From Pseudomonas graminis (GTDB taxonomy: Bacteria > Pseudomonadota > Gammaproteobacteria > Pseudomonadales > Pseudomonadaceae): 64,000 nt of DNA. The notes under the pieces were generated by a model, which did not search any database, had not been told where the DNA came from, and saw nothing but the letters and a program-made list of their open reading frames with translations. Location of the stretch: assembly GCF_001705435.1 (NCBI RefSeq), contig NZ_MDEN01000062.1, positions 62,001 through 126,000 of the forward strand, in the 5' to 3' direction. Of the stretch, positions 60,982 to 64,000 are shown one piece after another; within the stretch, counting starts at the first letter, position 1; each line of letters starts with the position of its first letter. The position numbers and the translations under genes were made by a program.

Positions 60982-62358
60982 TCAGGGCTGTCTGTTCGCT
61001 GGCGCACATAGCGTCGCGCGCAAGCCTTTCCCGGCGCGGTTCTCCATGATGATTTCCCCGCCCAGGCGCCGCGCAATGGTTTGCACGATGGTCAGGCCCA
61101 GGCCGACGCCCTGATCATTGCCGCGGCTGTAAAAGCGTTCGAACAGGCGCTCCCGCTCGGCTTCGTCGATGCCAGGCCCCTCGTCGGCAACGCTGAGCCG
61201 GAAAGCGCCATCGCCGAAGCCCAGGGTCACACTCACCTGACCCCCTGCAGGCGAGAAATTGACGGCATTGGTCAACAGGTTTTGCAGCGCGATGTCGATG
61301 GCAGCGAAATCGGTCGTCACCTCACGGGACGGCTCAGCGCATTCGAACACCAGTTCCAGCCCTCGGCTCAATACCCACGGCGTCATCTGCACCAGGCTGT
61401 CGCGCACGGCAGCGACCACGTCAGCGCTGCGCGTCGGTACGGGCCCCGCGCCGGGCTCCAGTCGCGCGATAGTCAGCAGTTGATTGACCAGGCGTGTCGT
61501 CCGATCAACGCCCACGATCAGGTAGCTCAGGGACTCATTGCGCTGCGCGTCGTCGCGCGCTTCGAGGACGTTCTGTGCATGCACCCGCAGCACCGCCAGC
61601 GGCGTGCGCATTTCATGGGCGGCGTCGGCGATGAAGCGCCGTTCACGGCTCAGCACCTCCTGAATCTGTCCGAGCAATCGGTTCAGGGCCGCTTGCATGG
61701 GTTCCAGCTCGCTGGGCAGGGGCGCCAGTTGCAAGGGTTCGAGGGAGCCCGGATGACGACCGCGCAGGGTGGCGGCCAGGTCGGCCAGCGGCTTGAGGCC
61801 CCAGCCAATGGCCAGCCAGATCGCGCCCATCAGCAGCAGGCTGCCGATCAGATTGGGGATCACCGTGTGGCGGACGATGCGGTTGACCAGGTCCGAGCGC
61901 ACGTCGTCGCGCTCGCCGACCCAGATCACCAGGTCGTGTTGCTCGTCCCTGAGCACGAAGGTGCGCCATTCATGTTTGCCCAGATCATTGATGTCGCTGA
62001 AGCCGGTGTATTGAGGCGCATGGGTCAGGGTCGGTGCGCTGGGGGTGTGCACCAGCAACCGGCCTTGAAGGTCCCAGACCTGAAAAGCGATTTTGCTCTC
62101 GTAGGGGTGGCCGTCGACTCGCGGTTCGGCCTGAGCCAGGGCCTGATTGAACGCCTGGTACAACTGCGCATGCTCCTGCCGCGCCAGGGGCATGCGCATC
62201 ACGCCCTGCAGCAACCGGGCGTTGGTGGCGAGCTGGGCATCGTAGACTTCGGCGATTTCGTGGTTGCTGTCATGGAGGTTGACCAGGGTCAGGATCAGCA
62301 GGCCGATCAGCACCAGTCCAAGGATCAGGGTCAGCGTGCGGCGGCGGATCGACGTCAC
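60982..62358 (-). CDS. QseC-like sensor histidine kinase
   Basis: A 458-residue inner-membrane kinase. TM1 is near 9-28, the periplasmic sensor spans about 29-165, and TM2 near 168-186. After a HAMP-like linker the phospho-accepting His248 lies in FIADAAHEMRTPL, and the ATPase domain (DEGPGIDEAERERLFERF, GLGLTIVQTIA) completes it. Layout and sequence resemble QseC/PmrB-type kinases. The start overlaps the response-regulator stop by four bases. It probably phosphorylates that regulator; the signal is unknown. Confidence 0.9.
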   Translation of the reverse strand: MTSIRRRTLTLILGLVLIGLLILTLVNLHDSNHEIAEVYDAQLATNARLLQGVMRMPLARQEHAQLYQAFNQALAQAEPRVDGHPYESKIAFQVWDLQGRLLVHTPSAPTLTHAPQYTGFSDINDLGKHEWRTFVLRDEQHDLVIWVGERDDVRSDLVNRIVRHTVIPNLIGSLLLMGAIWLAIGWGLKPLADLAATLRGRHPGSLEPLQLAPLPSELEPMQAALNRLLGQIQEVLSRERRFIADAAHEMRTPLAVLRVHAQNVLEARDDAQRNESLSYLIVGVDRTTRLVNQLLTIARLEPGAGPVPTRSADVVAAVRDSLVQMTPWVLSRGLELVFECAEPSREVTTDFAAIDIALQNLLTNAVNFSPAGGQVSVTLGFGDGAFRLSVADEGPGIDEAERERLFERFYSRGNDQGVGLGLTIVQTIARRLGGEIIMENRAGKGLRATLCAPANRQP

Positions 62359-63017
62359 GGGCGATCCTCCACCAGGTAGCCGACGCCGCGTACGGTGCGG
62401 ATCAGCTCGCTGGAAAACTTCTTGCGCAGGTGATGGATGTGCACTTCGAGGGTGTTGCTCTCCGCTTCTTCGTTCCAGCCGTACAGCAACTGCATCAAGC
62501 GTTCGCGGGTCATCACCCGGCCCGGTGGCGAGAGCAGTTCGTACAACAGCTGGTATTCCTTGGGGGTGAGGGCGACGGGATCATCCTTGTAACTGACTTG
62601 CTGGGTGGTCGGGTCCAGGCGGATGCCCGCGTGCTCGATCGTGACCCGCGCGCGCCCGGCACTGCGCCGCAACAGCGCCCGCAGGCGGGCCTTGAGTTCG
62701 GACAGGTCGAAGGGCTTTATCAGGTAATCGTCGGCCCCTGCGTCGAGGCCGGCAATGCGGTCTTCGGTGGCGTCCCGTGCGGTCAGGATCAGCACCGGCA
62801 AAGCCGAGCCACTTTCACGCAGGCGCCGCAGCACCGCCAGGCCGTCCAGCCTGGGCAATCCGAGATCGAGAATGGCCAGATCGAAGACCTCGCTCAACAA
62901 GGCATGGAGGGCGCTGGCGCCATCTTTCACCCAGTCCACCGTGTAGCCTTCGCGACTCAGCGCCTGATGAATGCCCTCGCCGAGGGCGACATCGTCTTCA
63001 ACCAGCAGCAAACGCAT
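62355..63017 (-). CDS. QseB-like OmpR-family response regulator
   Basis: A 220-residue response regulator: a receiver with acidic residues Glu7-Asp8-Asp9 and phospho-acceptor Asp51 (LAILDLGLPR), Lys in LIKPFD, and an OmpR-type winged helix (LTPKEYQLLYELLSPPGRVMTRERLMQLLYG, NTLEVHIHHLRKKF). It is the partner of the kinase downstream (ATGA overlap). The gene lies 10 bases after the TPR protein gene, so the set is probably one operon. Confidence 0.93.
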   Translation of the reverse strand: MRLLLVEDDVALGEGIHQALSREGYTVDWVKDGASALHALLSEVFDLAILDLGLPRLDGLAVLRRLRESGSALPVLILTARDATEDRIAGLDAGADDYLIKPFDLSELKARLRALLRRSAGRARVTIEHAGIRLDPTTQQVSYKDDPVALTPKEYQLLYELLSPPGRVMTRERLMQLLYGWNEEAESNTLEVHIHHLRKKFSSELIRTVRGVGYLVEDRP

Positions 63018-63027
63018 GAATGCTCCG

Positions 63028-63669
63028 TCATTTCAGTTTCTTGTTTACGTCCACCAGCAATAGCTGGATATCTTTACGGCGTCCACTGTCCGCCACTTCG
63101 CGACCGGGTCGGGGCGCGGCGAGCAAGGCTTTTTCCAGCGCGTCCTTCGCCTGGGCATAGTGGCTTTGGCGGTAAAGATGATCGCCCCAGAAGTACAGCG
63201 GATCGATGCCGTCGGGATTGAGCTTGAGCGCCTGCTCCAGCAGTGCTTGGGCCTTATCCGGGTCGCCGAACCCGATGGGCCACCCGGGCACTCGATCGTA
63301 CAGCGCAGCCAGGCTGGCGTAGGCGGAGCCTTGCAAGGCATTGGGGTCCAGCGTCATGGCTTTCTCGAGGTCGGCTTTGGCCGTTTTGACTTTGCTCAGG
63401 GCACCCAGTCCGCCCTGGGCACCGGCCCAACTGCTGGTGACAATGCCCGACCATATCCAGGCTTCGGCGACAGCGGGACGCTGCTGGGTGAACGCGGAGG
63501 ACTTGGCGGCCAATTGTTCAAATGCCGCGACGCGCTGGTCTTCCGGCAACTGGTATTGAATCCGTGCCCACTCCTGCTGGATCCCGGTCAGGCGTTGCTG
63601 GTCCGGTGCATCCAGTGCCCATACCGGGAGGGCGAGGGTGGCGAGCAGTACGACGAGTAGGCGTTTCAT
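63028..63669 (-). CDS. Exported TPR-repeat protein
   Basis: A 213-residue protein with a cleavable signal peptide (MKRLLVVLLATLALPVWALD). TPR-like helical hairpins run from about residue 95 to 190 (AKADLEKAMTLDPNALQGSAYASLAALYDRVPGW and ALLEQALKLNPDGIDPLYFWGDHLYRQSHYAQAKDALEKALL). It should act as a periplasmic or envelope scaffold; a partner is unknown. The start overlaps the stop of the SDR gene upstream (ATGA), and the QseBC-like genes follow, so all four seem co-transcribed. Confidence 0.85.
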   Translation of the reverse strand: MKRLLVVLLATLALPVWALDAPDQQRLTGIQQEWARIQYQLPEDQRVAAFEQLAAKSSAFTQQRPAVAEAWIWSGIVTSSWAGAQGGLGALSKVKTAKADLEKAMTLDPNALQGSAYASLAALYDRVPGWPIGFGDPDKAQALLEQALKLNPDGIDPLYFWGDHLYRQSHYAQAKDALEKALLAAPRPGREVADSGRRKDIQLLLVDVNKKLK

Positions 63670-64000
63670 GGCTTGGTGCTCTTTTCGTGAGTGGCGCTGC
63701 TGAAGCGGCGAATGAGGGGCAGGTGTTTGCGCAGCCCGCGGTCCACCACGGCAGGCAGCAGACTGTTGAGGCGGACGAAGAACTGTTCAGGCCAGCCCAT
63801 GTAAAGCTCGCGCTGATTGCCGACAATGGCGCGAACAACCGCGGCGGCGACTGTCTGCGGATCGTCCTCGGTGGTTTTCAGGGCGGAGTTAAGGGCGCGT
63901 GCGGCGGGGCTGTTCATGGTCGTGCGGGTAGCGCGGGGCGCGACGTACAGCACGCCGACCCGCGTATCCGCCAGCTCACGGCGCAGCGCTTCGGAGAACC
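63666..64000 (-). CDS. SDR family oxidoreductase, 3' part only
   Basis: The C-terminal 110 or so residues of a short-chain dehydrogenase; the frame stays open to the right edge (FSEALRRELADTRVGVLYVAPRATRT), so the start and cofactor-binding half are outside the window. The segment ALRRELADTRVGVLYV is the usual alpha-F/beta-F region after the active site, here followed by a long tail (TVAAAVVRAIVGNQRELYMGWPEQFFVRLN) of the DltE/YqjQ type. It overlaps the TPR gene by four bases. Confidence 0.8.
   Translation of the reverse strand, partial: FSEALRRELADTRVGVLYVAPRATRTTMNSPAARALNSALKTTEDDPQTVAAAVVRAIVGNQRELYMGWPEQFFVRLNSLLPAVVDRGLRKHLPLIRRFSSATHEKSTKP

Overview
The window reads as chromosome of a fluorescent or putida-type Pseudomonas. 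GC is high (clearly above 60 percent by eye), the genes are dense, and there are Pseudomonas-style REP/REPIN repeats with the core CCGGCTTTAGCCGGGAAG. Families typical of the genus recur: FCD-type GntR and LacI regulators, DUF1289, an RcnB-like protein, DmeF/RcnR, a QseBC-like pair and several c-di-GMP enzymes. No rRNA, tRNA, CRISPR array, transposase or phage structural gene was seen. The window cuts a diguanylate cyclase at its left edge and an SDR gene at its right edge.

Left part (0-20 kb). A tandem-winged-helix GntR regulator faces a tightly packed catabolic operon (2334-10143): amidase, NodB-fold cyclic-imide-hydrolase-like enzyme, MFS importer, two SDRs, a small CxxC protein, a CobW-type GTPase and a solute-binding-like protein with no signal peptide. 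I infer that it takes up and hydrolyses a cyclic imide or related amide, with the GTPase supplying metal. A 1741-residue DUF4011 helicase-nuclease (probable antiphage protein) follows. After it come a hybrid histidine kinase and a DUF305 gene behind a textbook CueR-type promoter.

Middle (19-36 kb). Small genes alternate: GNATs, GlcG/HbpS-like, F420-type reductase, LysR, MerR, MFS, RcnB-like, a frameshifted DinB gene, AraC and an SDR. Next is an RTX protein built like an AlgE mannuronan C5-epimerase but lacking most of the catalytic residues. Then comes a LacI-controlled ABC importer whose last gene is a GpdQ-like phosphodiesterase, suggesting uptake and cleavage of an organophosphate.

Accessory block (about 36.2-48.8 kb, parts with visibly lower GC). 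A P-loop ATPase sits behind two blocks of helically phased CTATA repeats, next to a small HTH protein. A PhnD-like periplasmic protein is paired with a GGDEF/EAL enzyme. A microbial rhodopsin with the DTG motif and a helix-B histidine is followed directly by a Blh beta-carotene dioxygenase. A PliG-type lysozyme inhibitor, a CSS-motif EAL phosphodiesterase and a large MscS-type channel complete the block.

Right part (48.7-64 kb). A short DUF1289 gene lies below a conserved hypothetical. An RcnR-DmeF cobalt/nickel efflux unit has a clear operator. DUF1275 and Crp/Fnr genes follow, then a 2881-residue cyclic-glucan-synthase-type enzyme, a QseBC-like two-component system, a TPR protein and a partial SDR.

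The most striking items are the rhodopsin/Blh pair, the degenerate AlgE-like protein, the phased repeats before the ATPase, and the imide/CobW operon.
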